DNA of 5,918 nt, from the NCBI GenBank assembly GCA_041676005.1, contig JBAYST010000039.1, positions 1 to 5,918 of the forward strand. The letters run 5' to 3'. Position numbers and translations under genes: made by a program. Below the pieces are notes generated by a model, which was not told the origin of the DNA, ran no database searches, and was given only the letters and a program-made list of their open reading frames with translations. Below are positions 1 through 5,918 of this stretch, one piece after another (within the stretch, counting starts at the first letter, position 1; every line of letters begins with the position of its first letter). This DNA comes from JBAYST01 sp041676005. Lineage in GTDB: Bacteria > Bacillota_I > Bacilli_A > RFN20 > CAG-826.

Positions 1-2323
1 AGAAGCCAAAAGCTCTCGAGCTTTAGAAAGCCTTACTTCTTTAGTAGAAACGACGACTGCAGTCATTCGGGACGGGAAAATCAAAGAAATTCCAATCGAT
101 GAAGTCGTCGTGGGTGACCTAATCCATCTAGGAGCAGGAGACGTCCTTCCATGTGATGGGCGGATCATCGACGCAAAAGACTTGTTCATCACTCAAGCCT
201 CACTTACCGGTGAATCCGAAGCGATTGAAAAAATTGCGGTAATCGAAGGACCGCTTAGTAAAAATGTCACCGATATTCGAAATTTAGTTTTTATGGGCAC
301 AACGGTAATCAGTGGTTCGGCGAGGATGATCGCGGTTCAAGTCGGTAAGAAAACCATCCTCGGAGAAACTGCAAAAAATCTGACGGTCAAACCACCTCAA
401 ACAAGTTTTGAAAAGGGAATTAAGTCGGTCTCTTATTTGCTTATCGCATTCATGCTCGTCATGGTTCCGCTTGTCCTTCTTATCAGTGGATTTAGAACTT
501 CTCAATGGCTTAAAGCGTTTCTTTTTGCGATTTCTGTCGCAGTTGGTTTAACTCCGGAAATGCTCCCGATGATCGTCACCACCTGCTTAGCAAAAGGGGC
601 GAATTTGATGTCGAAGAAGAAGGTTATTATTAAAAAACTCGATTCGATTCAAAACTTTGGGGCGATGGACATTTTATGTACAGATAAGACCGGAACTCTA
701 ACTCAAGACCAAGTCGTCTTAGAACAGCATTTAGACGTTCACGGACAAGAAGACTTACGCGTTTTAAGACATGCCTTTTTAAATTCTTATTATCAAACCG
801 GACTAAAAAATATCCTCGATTTATCGATTATCAATAAAACTAATGAACTTTCAGCGAGTTTTTCTGAACTGGGATCGTTGAGTAAGAATTATCAAAAAGT
901 CGATGAAATTCCTTTTGATTTCTCCAGACGAATGATGTCGGTTGTGGTCAAAGACAAGGCGAATAAAGTCCAAATGATCACCAAAGGCGCTGTCGAAGAA
1001 ATTCTCAGTGTCTGTTCTTATGCTGAATATCAAGGCACCGTTCTCCCGCTCAGTAAAAAATTAAAAAAAGAAATACTTAATAATGTCCATAAATATAATG
1101 GGCAAGGAATGCGCGTTATCGCTTTAGCCCAAAAAACTAATCCTTCACCAGTTGGAGCTTTCTCGACCAAAGACGAGTGCGAGATGGTCTTGATCGGTTA
1201 TTTAACGTTCTTAGATCCGGCAAAACCATCGGCAAAAGGAGCGATTAAAGAACTGCTCAATTATGGTGTACAAGTAAAAATTTTAACGGGCGATAATGAA
1301 AAAGTGACACAGCGGATTTGCCAAGATGTCGGTCTTGATTCAAAGAGCATCATGCTCGGAAGTGAAGTTGAAGCTTGTACTGATGCTGAACTTAAAAAAA
1401 GAGTCGATGACATTGTGATTTTCGCTAAACTCCTTCCCGAGCAAAAAGCACGGATTGTCAAATTGCTCAAATCAAAAGGACACGTTGTCGGATATATGGG
1501 AGATGGAATCAACGATGCTAGTGCAATGCGCGAAGCGGATATAGGAATTTCCGTCGACACTGCAGTCGATATCGCCAAAGAATCTGCAGATGTCATCTTA
1601 TTAGAAAAAAATCTCAATGTTTTAAAAGACGGTTTAGTCGAAGGCCGGAAAGTTTATAACAACTTGATGAAGTACATCAAAATCACAGCGAGTTCAAATT
1701 TTGGAAATATGTTTTCGGTCGTAATCGCCAGCATTTTCCTTCCGTTTTTACCGATGCTTCCCGTGCAATTGATTTTGTTGAATATGATATATGACATTTC
1801 TTGTATTGCGATTCCCTGGGACAATGTCGATCCTGAATATCTCTTAAAACCGCGAAAGTGGGAAGTGAATGATATTTTCCGCTTTATGCTCTTTTTTGGA
1901 CCGCTATCTTCAATCTTCGATGTTGCGACTTTCGCAATGCTTTTCTATGTTTTTGCCCCGGCTGCTCTAGGTGGACAATATGCGACTTTAGGCGCTGATC
2001 AACAAGTTGTATTCATGATGCTTTTCCAAACCGGATGGTTCATTGAATCGATGTGGTCGCAATCGATTATCATTCACGTTTTAAGATCTAAACACTTCCC
2101 AATTTTCAAAACGAATGCTTCGGCAGCACTTTATTCATTTACGTTTATTGCCATTGTCACCGCGTCGATATTGCCCTATCTACCAAGTGTTAACAAGATG
2201 CTCGGTTTTGAACCGATCGGAGGTCTATACTTCCTCTTTGTAATCGGAATAATGGTCGCTTATATCGGTTTAACTTCTTTAATAAAGAAGATATACAGTA
2301 AAAAGAATCCTGCATTTTTATAA
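1..2323 (+). CDS. mgtA: Magnesium-transporting P-type ATPase (type IIIB, MgtA/MgtB family), 5'-truncated by window edge
   Basis: This inner-membrane pump is expected to use ATP hydrolysis to bring Mg2+ into the cell. The frame is open from the left edge (first full codon at base 2), giving 773 visible residues. A GTG at 110 lies inside conserved actuator-domain sequence and is not the start. Family proteins are about 900 residues, so roughly 140-150 N-terminal residues, including the first membrane helices, are missing. Counting from base 2, visible motifs are TGES (residues 69-72, actuator), the membrane motif TPEMLP (184-189) typical of MgtA, DKTGT with phosphorylated Asp228 (codon 683-685), the nucleotide-domain KGA, TGDN (429-432) and GDGIND (500-505). 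The C-terminal helices carry the family-typical blocks TASSNFGN and KPRKW. The TPEML motif and C-terminal region separate it from Ca2+ (IIA) and copper (IB) pumps. It reads toward copA with a 46-base gap and no visible terminator. Family assignment is firm; the transported ion is inferred from the family. Confidence 0.95.
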   Translation, partial: EAKSSRALESLTSLVETTTAVIRDGKIKEIPIDEVVVGDLIHLGAGDVLPCDGRIIDAKDLFITQASLTGESEAIEKIAVIEGPLSKNVTDIRNLVFMGTTVISGSARMIAVQVGKKTILGETAKNLTVKPPQTSFEKGIKSVSYLLIAFMLVMVPLVLLISGFRTSQWLKAFLFAISVAVGLTPEMLPMIVTTCLAKGANLMSKKKVIIKKLDSIQNFGAMDILCTDKTGTLTQDQVVLEQHLDVHGQEDLRVLRHAFLNSYYQTGLKNILDLSIINKTNELSASFSELGSLSKNYQKVDEIPFDFSRRMMSVVVKDKANKVQMITKGAVEEILSVCSYAEYQGTVLPLSKKLKKEILNNVHKYNGQGMRVIALAQKTNPSPVGAFSTKDECEMVLIGYLTFLDPAKPSAKGAIKELLNYGVQVKILTGDNEKVTQRICQDVGLDSKSIMLGSEVEACTDAELKKRVDDIVIFAKLLPEQKARIVKLLKSKGHVVGYMGDGINDASAMREADIGISVDTAVDIAKESADVILLEKNLNVLKDGLVEGRKVYNNLMKYIKITASSNFGNMFSVVIASIFLPFLPMLPVQLILLNMIYDISCIAIPWDNVDPEYLLKPRKWEVNDIFRFMLFFGPLSSIFDVATFAMLFYVFAPAALGGQYATLGADQQVVFMMLFQTGWFIESMWSQSIIIHVLRSKHFPIFKTNASAALYSFTFIAIVTASILPYLPSVNKMLGFEPIGGLYFLFVIGIMVAYIGLTSLIKKIYSKKNPAFL

Positions 2324-2333
2324 GTCGTCTCAG

Positions 2334-2363
2334 TTGACACCCTATGGGGGTGAGCACTAAGAT
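2334..2363 (+). promoter_or_regulatory. Predicted sigma-A-type promoter of the copper operon
   Basis: A perfect -35 box TTGACA (2334-2339) is followed, after 18 bases, by TAAGAT (2358-2363), which matches 4 of 6 bases of the -10 consensus. The spacer holds the CsoR-type operator, as expected for repression by blocking RNA polymerase. Counting seven bases from the -10 box puts the likely transcription start at about 2370, the A of the copA ATG. The boxes are seen directly; activity and start point are inference. Confidence 0.7.
2338..2352. promoter_or_regulatory. CsoR-type copper operator
   Basis: The 15-base pseudopalindrome CACCCTATGGGGGTG has 5-base inverted arms (CACCC/GGGTG). It closely resembles the C-run/TA-centre/G-run boxes known for CsoR repressors of Gram-positive copZA operons. 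It overlaps the last two bases of the -35 box and fills much of the spacer of the copA promoter. A CsoR gene closes the same operon, so the site and its probable ligand are both present. CsoR would hold it in low copper and leave when Cu(I) binds. No second copy was seen in the window. Confidence 0.85.
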
Positions 2364-2369
2364 GAGAAC

Positions 2370-4613
2370 ATGATTAAACGTAAATATAAAATTGAAGGAA
2401 TGTTTTGTGCGGCTTGTGAAATTCATGTCGAAAAAGCAGCACTAAAGGGCGATGGAGTCAGTGAAGTTCATGTCAACTTGCTCACGAATACGATGGAAGT
2501 CATTTTCGAGCACAAGATCGATGATGAGTCGGTGATTGAAAATGTCAAAAGAGCAGGTTATAAAGCTTCGGTCTTTGAAGAAGATTATTCAAAAAGAAAA
2601 CTCAGTCGAAAAAAAAGCTTAAATAAGATTTTAATAAAAATGGTTATCTCTATCTTTTTGCTTTTGGTTTTGATGTATTTTTCGATGGGAGAAATGTTCG
2701 CTTGGCCACTTTTTAATCTTTCCTCGATCAACTTAGGAATTCAAATGGGTTTGACTTTAATCATCATGGTCATCTTCTTTGATTATTTTAAAAAAGGTTT
2801 TAAAGGATTATTTTCTTTACACCCGACAATGGAAAGTCTCGTCTCCTTAGGGAGTCTTGTCAGTTTTGCATATGGAATTTATGCTTTTGTTAAAGTGATT
2901 CTCGCTGAAAAAATCGGCGATATGGAAATCATTCATCATTGGCGGCACAATGTCTATTTTGAAGCTGGAGCGATGATTTTAGTTCTCGTCAGTTTAGGAA
3001 AATTTCTTGAAGCAGTGGCCAAAGATAAAACAACTTCTTCTTTAGAACACCTTTTCTCTTTAGCGCCTGATTATGCGATTGTCAAAAAAGGTGAAGAATA
3101 TATCGAAACCGCAGTGAAGGATTTAAAGATTGGAGATTTGATCATCATCAAACCCGGAGACGGAATTCCAATCGATGGGAAAATCGTTGAAGGATACGGC
3201 TATTTAGAAGAATCTGCTCTGACCGGCGAACCTTTACCTCGTTATAAAAAGGTTGGCGATCACGTCATAGGTGGTTCAATAAACCAAAATGGCTTCTTTA
3301 TTTTTGAAGTCACCTCTTTAGGTAAAGACACAGTTTTAGCAAAAATCATCAATCTCGTAGAAGAAGCCTCTTCATCTAAGGCACGTTTAGCCTCAATTGC
3401 GGATAAGGTTTCTTCAATTTTTGTTCCCATTGTCATCGGAATTTCAATTCTGACTTTTATCATTTGGTATTTTGTCGGAGGTAAGGACGTTGAACAGGCA
3501 ATCATGTTTGCGGTTTCGGTCTTAGTCATTTCTTGCCCGTGTGCGCTTGGACTTGCCACTCCAGTGGCGATTATGGTCGGAACCGGTAAAGGGGCCGAGA
3601 ATGGGATTTTGATCAAATCTGCGCAGGCTTTTGAGTCTTTGAGCAAAGTGAAGACGATCGCTTTTGATAAAACCGGAACTTTGACCAGCGGACATTTAAA
3701 AATTATCGATTATAAAATTGTCAGTAAAGAATATGAAGAGATCGATTCGATCATCTATTCGAGTGAAGTGAAGAGCAATCATCCACTTTCGATGTCGATC
3801 GTCCAATATTTTGAAAATGCAAAAACTCCTAAAATCGAGGTCCAGAATTTTGAAAACTTGCCTGGACATGGAATTAAATCGATTTATAAAGGGCAAGAAG
3901 TCTATATCGGAAGTGAAGACTTGATGAAGAAAATTGGCGTCAAAGAAAAATTGCTTGTTGGTTCTGAAAATTCTTCAACTCTTGTCTATGTTGCAATTGG
4001 ACAAAAATTAGTCGCTTTTATCGAATTAGTCGACACGATAAAAATAGATACTATCGAAGCGGTTAAGAAACTGAAAGAACTCGATTATCGGCTCGTTCTC
4101 ATTTCTGGCGATAACGAACTCGCGACTAGTGCGCTTGCGCAAAAAGTCGGAATTGATGAACATTATGCAAATGTTAAACCAAATGAAAAACAAGTTAAAG
4201 TTCATGAATTACAAGTCGGTGGCAATCTTGTCGCGATGGTCGGAGACGGGATTAACGACGCTCCTGCCTTAGAAAGTGCGGATATTGGGATTGCAATTGG
4301 AACAGGGGCTAATGTCGCCATTGAAAGCGCTGACATCGTCTTGATGAACCCGTCTTTGATGGATTTAGTTAACGCTCTTCACCTCGGAAGGAAAGTCGTC
4401 AAAAACATCAAGATGAATCTCTTTTATGCCTTCATTTATAATGTTATCGGAATTCCACTTGCTGCTGGCGTTTTCTTTAGTGCCTTTGGTCTAGCTTTAA
4501 ATCCGATGATCGCTAGTGGCATCATGTCGATTTCATCTCTTACCGTCGTCTTAAACGCCCTTTTATTGAAAAGAACCAAATTATATAAAAAAGAAAAGGA
4601 GGTCAGTAAATGA
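2370..4613 (+). CDS. copA: Cu(I)-exporting P1B-type ATPase CopA
   Basis: CopA pumps Cu(I) out across the cytoplasmic membrane at the cost of ATP. The 747 residues hold one N-terminal HMA domain (about 3-70) with the metal site C13-A-A-C16, then eight predicted helices (about 88-105, 122-140, 155-178, 195-215, 349-369, 377-398, 683-704, 711-733). Catalytic motifs are TGEP (285-288), the metal-site CPC (389-391, helix 6), DKTGT with phosphorylated Asp433, the P1B signature H471-P472 and GDGIND (625-630). Helix 7 has Y690-N691 and helix 8 has M719-S-I-S722-S723, the set that marks Cu(I) pumps rather than Zn/Cd/Pb ones. Length is normal for a single-HMA CopA. The ATG at 2370 begins right before the HMA fold, but no good ribosome site lies at normal distance (the G-rich run 2346-2353 is 16 bases away). 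The last four bases overlap copZ. Copper specificity is also supported by copZ and csoR next door. Confidence 0.97.
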   Translation: MIKRKYKIEGMFCAACEIHVEKAALKGDGVSEVHVNLLTNTMEVIFEHKIDDESVIENVKRAGYKASVFEEDYSKRKLSRKKSLNKILIKMVISIFLLLVLMYFSMGEMFAWPLFNLSSINLGIQMGLTLIIMVIFFDYFKKGFKGLFSLHPTMESLVSLGSLVSFAYGIYAFVKVILAEKIGDMEIIHHWRHNVYFEAGAMILVLVSLGKFLEAVAKDKTTSSLEHLFSLAPDYAIVKKGEEYIETAVKDLKIGDLIIIKPGDGIPIDGKIVEGYGYLEESALTGEPLPRYKKVGDHVIGGSINQNGFFIFEVTSLGKDTVLAKIINLVEEASSSKARLASIADKVSSIFVPIVIGISILTFIIWYFVGGKDVEQAIMFAVSVLVISCPCALGLATPVAIMVGTGKGAENGILIKSAQAFESLSKVKTIAFDKTGTLTSGHLKIIDYKIVSKEYEEIDSIIYSSEVKSNHPLSMSIVQYFENAKTPKIEVQNFENLPGHGIKSIYKGQEVYIGSEDLMKKIGVKEKLLVGSENSSTLVYVAIGQKLVAFIELVDTIKIDTIEAVKKLKELDYRLVLISGDNELATSALAQKVGIDEHYANVKPNEKQVKVHELQVGGNLVAMVGDGINDAPALESADIGIAIGTGANVAIESADIVLMNPSLMDLVNALHLGRKVVKNIKMNLFYAFIYNVIGIPLAAGVFFSAFGLALNPMIASGIMSISSLTVVLNALLLKRTKLYKKEKEVSK
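4597..4602 (+). promoter_or_regulatory. Ribosome binding site of copZ
   Basis: A perfect AGGAGG lies seven bases upstream of the copZ ATG, inside the end of copA. It is far stronger than anything in front of copA, so the chaperone may be translated more often than the pump it serves. Confidence 0.85.
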
Positions 4614-4819
4614 AAACTGTCATCAAAGTCGAAGGAATGACTTGTCATCACTGTGTGAACCATGTCAAAGCAGCACTTTTAGAAATTCCTCAAGTAGTAG
4701 ACGTAATAGTAAATTTAATCGAAGGAAAAGCCACGATTATCAGCAATGAAAAAATCGCTGAAAAAGTTTTTGAAAAAGCGATTAGCGATGCTGGTTATAC
4801 TTTTATCGGAGTCGAATAA
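4610..4819 (+). CDS. copZ: Copper chaperone CopZ (HMA domain)
   Basis: This small cytoplasmic protein should bind Cu(I) and pass it to CopA, and may also load CsoR. All 69 residues form one HMA (ferredoxin-like beta-alpha-beta) domain. The metal-binding loop is GMTCHHC, with Cys12 and Cys15, and the C-terminal DAGY is also typical of the fold. Length is that of a stand-alone CopZ. The start is fixed by a perfect AGGAGG seven bases upstream and by an ATGA overlap with the copA stop; the end overlaps csoR by one base (TAATG). The two histidines between the cysteines differ from the alanines in the CopA HMA site. Other HMA carriers (for example mercury-binding MerP) share the fold, but operon context makes copper the clear choice. 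Confidence 0.94.
   Translation: MKTVIKVEGMTCHHCVNHVKAALLEIPQVVDVIVNLIEGKATIISNEKIAEKVFEKAISDAGYTFIGVE
4808..4811 (+). promoter_or_regulatory. Ribosome binding site of csoR
   Basis: A short GGAG lies seven bases before the csoR ATG, inside the last codons of copZ. It is weaker than the copZ site, so csoR probably depends partly on translational coupling through the TAATG overlap. Confidence 0.55.
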
Positions 4820-5076
4820 TGCAAGCTGATCCCAAAAAAGTTATTCGCTATGTCAATGTTGCAAAAGGCCAATTAGAAGGGATTAATAAAATGATCTCAA
4901 ACGATGAATATTGCATCGATATCTCCAATCAAATCCTCGCCGCAATTGCTGTTCTTAATAAGGCGAATAATGAGATTATCACTGCCCATATCGGACACTG
5001 CATCAAAAACGCCAAGGGCGAAGAATTCGATCGAAAAATGGAAGAGATAAGTCGTCTCTTAAAAAGAACTCTTTAA
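4819..5076 (+). CDS. csoR: Copper-sensing repressor CsoR (DUF156 family)
   Basis: CsoR proteins are all-helical tetramers that repress copper genes and release DNA on binding Cu(I). This 85-residue protein is a single DUF156 domain without long tails. Its Cu(I) ligands fit the Cys-His-Cys pattern: Cys32, His57 and Cys61, with the same spacing as in the Mycobacterium tuberculosis protein (36/61/65). Second-shell Tyr31 is present, and Glu76 probably matches the usual Glu if the loop before it is one residue shorter. This pattern argues against CstR (no His), RcnR (different ligands) and FrmR. The position matching the DNA-contact Arg15 of the mycobacterial protein is Tyr11, with Arg10 beside it. 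The start overlaps the copZ stop by one base. As the last gene of the operon it should repress its own synthesis through the operator upstream of copA. A terminator follows eleven bases after the stop. Confidence 0.92.
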   Translation: MQADPKKVIRYVNVAKGQLEGINKMISNDEYCIDISNQILAAIAVLNKANNEIITAHIGHCIKNAKGEEFDRKMEEISRLLKRTL

Positions 5077-5086
5077 GTTTAAAAAT

Positions 5087-5116
5087 GGAAGTTTGAACTT
5101 CCTTTTTTATTTTTTT
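5087..5116 (+). terminator. Intrinsic terminator of the copper operon
   Basis: GGAAGT (5087-5092) and ACTTCC (5097-5102) form a six-pair stem around a TTGA loop. The T-tract T6-A-T-T6 (5103-5116) follows. The stem begins eleven bases after the csoR stop. The A-run at 5081-5085 could lengthen the stem by pairing with the Ts. The short stem is compensated by the long T-tract; this is the only clear terminator in the window. Confidence 0.88.
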
Positions 5117-5129
5117 AAGCCAAGTATTC

Positions 5130-5158
5130 TTTACTTTTCCCTTTTCCTTATTCATAAT
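5130..5158 (+). promoter_or_regulatory. Predicted promoter of the DUF3137 gene
   Basis: TTTACT (5130-5135, 4 of 6 against the -35 consensus) and CATAAT (5153-5158, 5 of 6 against the -10 consensus) are separated by the optimal 17 bases. They lie between the upstream terminator and the next start codon, so the start of transcription would be near 5165. No CsoR-like box is present here, so copper control of this gene is not suggested. Confidence 0.6.
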
Positions 5159-5174
5159 GAATACCTAGTTAGAA

Positions 5175-5181
5175 GGCGAGG
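5175..5181 (+). promoter_or_regulatory. Ribosome binding site of the DUF3137 gene
   Basis: GGCGAGG sits six bases upstream of the ATG at 5188. It is a near-consensus purine-rich site and supports that start codon. Confidence 0.6.
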
Positions 5182-5187
5182 GTTTTA

Positions 5188-5918
5188 ATGGATTTGCGAA
5201 AATTAGAAGAAGAACGTTTAGTGGCGTTTCAATCTAGTAAGAAAAAAAATGAAATCGGTTATCTTTTCCTTATTTCGGGACTGATTTTAACTCTACTTTT
5301 TTCTTTGATTATCGCTTTTAGCGGGGGAACTAGACCGGTTTTTACAATTTTTCTAGTAGTCGGAATACTCTTATTGATTCTTGCTGTAGTCTTTATCTTT
5401 CTTTCAAATAGTGAAAATAAAAAATATCGAAATAAAGTCTCGCGAATCGTCGCTCAAGCCGTCTTAGAAAACCTTTATGGAAAAGTCGAATTGAATGATG
5501 AAAATTCTTCCTCAATCGATGAGTTAATCGCTTTTGATGTCGCTCATAAACCAGACCGTCATAAGACGGTGAATCATTATTTTGGCAAATACCAAAACGT
5601 TAAATTTGAAACCGGCGGATTGATTCTTGAAAAAGAAACAATGGCTGAAGTGAGCAAAAAGACGAAGAAAAAATATCAAGCTTATTTCAACGGCTTTTTC
5701 ATCCATCTGATGTTTAAAAATTTGTTCAAAGGAACATTGCTCGTCAAAGAAGCTGAATTTTGGACTGAAAACAAAGATACAAATTTAGAAAAATATGAAA
5801 CTGGAGATGATGATTTTGATCAGAGATTTAAAATTTATACTTCTAATCGTGAATTAGCGGATTCGATTTTAACCACACGCTTTATTAAACATTTAAGTGA
5901 GATCGCTGATGCAAATGC
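5188..5918 (+). CDS. DUF3137-family membrane protein, 3'-truncated by window edge
   Basis: The reading frame is open from the ATG at 5188 to the window end, 243 complete codons without a stop. The first ~20 residues are charged and likely cytoplasmic. Two hydrophobic helices follow (about 24-45 and 51-73), joined by a very short loop (GGTRP). A Lys/Arg-rich stretch (KKYRNK, 78-83) then suggests a membrane hairpin with both ends inside. The large C-terminal part resembles DUF3137: the block YFGKYQNVKFE (131-141), an FNGFFIHLMF strand followed by FKGTLLV (180-186), and a later block near FKIYTSNRELA (214-224). The biochemical function of the family is not known to me. A terminator and a separate predicted promoter set this gene apart from the copper operon. 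Family assignment is from recall of its pattern; membrane topology is well supported by sequence. Confidence 0.8.
   Translation, partial: MDLRKLEEERLVAFQSSKKKNEIGYLFLISGLILTLLFSLIIAFSGGTRPVFTIFLVVGILLLILAVVFIFLSNSENKKYRNKVSRIVAQAVLENLYGKVELNDENSSSIDELIAFDVAHKPDRHKTVNHYFGKYQNVKFETGGLILEKETMAEVSKKTKKKYQAYFNGFFIHLMFKNLFKGTLLVKEAEFWTENKDTNLEKYETGDDDFDQRFKIYTSNRELADSILTTRFIKHLSEIADAN

Noticed and set aside
110..112. GTG as the start of the magnesium ATPase gene
   Set aside because: The frame stays open to the left edge and residues before it match the conserved MgtA actuator region, so the start is outside the window.
1261..1617. 118-residue minus-strand open frame inside mgtA
   Set aside because: It is antisense to the conserved hinge region of MgtA, has no ribosome site support and shows no recognisable domain.
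2274..2290. Hairpin CTTCTTT-AAT-AAAGAAG near the end of mgtA as a terminator
   Set aside because: The stem is AT-rich, lies inside the coding region and has no T-tract right after it.
3260..3646. 128-residue minus-strand open frame inside copA
   Set aside because: It mirrors the conserved helix 5-6 and CPC region of CopA and is explained as an antisense shadow.
4611..4613. TGA read as tryptophan (Mollicutes code 4)
   Set aside because: copA ends at this TGA exactly where the family ends and where copZ starts; reading through would run out of frame with copZ over known HMA sequence.
2320..5058. 12-base direct repeat ATAAGTCGTCTC at 2320-2331 and 5047-5058, flanking most of the copper operon like target-site or attachment repeats
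   Set aside because: About one 12-base match is expected by chance in a window this size, GTCGTC is common here, and one copy lies inside csoR coding sequence. No transposase or integrase is present.
5118..5187. Riboswitch or small RNA between the terminator and the DUF3137 gene
   Set aside because: The stretch is only 70 bases, mostly pyrimidine-rich, with a simple promoter and no notable stem structure.
5524..5706. 60-residue minus-strand open frame near the right edge
   Set aside because: It lies antisense to the DUF3137 gene, which has a promoter, ribosome site and family-like sequence.

Overview
The window reads as a piece of chromosome from a low-to-moderate GC, Firmicutes/Mollicutes-like bacterium. 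Base composition is AT-leaning (judged by eye, not counted), and all genes lie on the + strand and are closely packed. A CsoR-type copper regulator, an intrinsic terminator with a long T-tract and a DUF3137-type membrane protein all fit that group. TGA is a true stop: copA ends on a TGA that overlaps the copZ start. This argues against the Mycoplasma/Spiroplasma code. I cannot name a genus.

Layout. (1) Positions 1-2323 hold the 3' part of a magnesium-transporting P-type ATPase gene (MgtA family). The frame is open to the left edge, so the true start lies outside the window. (2) Positions 2324-2369 form a short regulatory gap. It carries a TTGACA/TAAGAT promoter with a CsoR-type pseudopalindrome in the spacer. 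(3) Positions 2370-5076 are a compact copper-efflux operon, copA-copZ-csoR, whose genes overlap by 4 and 1 bases. (4) Positions 5087-5116 are an intrinsic terminator. (5) From 5188 to the right edge runs the 5' part of a DUF3137-family membrane protein gene with its own predicted promoter. It has no stop inside the window.

How the genes work together. CopZ binds Cu(I) and is expected to hand it to CopA, which pumps it out using ATP. CsoR should sit on the operator upstream of copA and release it when it binds Cu(I), so the last gene of the operon controls the whole operon. The upstream Mg2+ ATPase is a different P-type class with a different substrate. No terminator is visible between it and copA, so some read-through is possible.

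The copper system is a known type. The points most worth a second look are the control region (operator inside the promoter spacer, a predicted start of transcription at the copA ATG, and a three-codon mini-ORF ending on the copA start) and a substitution in the DNA-binding face of CsoR. I see no CRISPR array, RNA gene, insertion sequence or clearly undescribed system.
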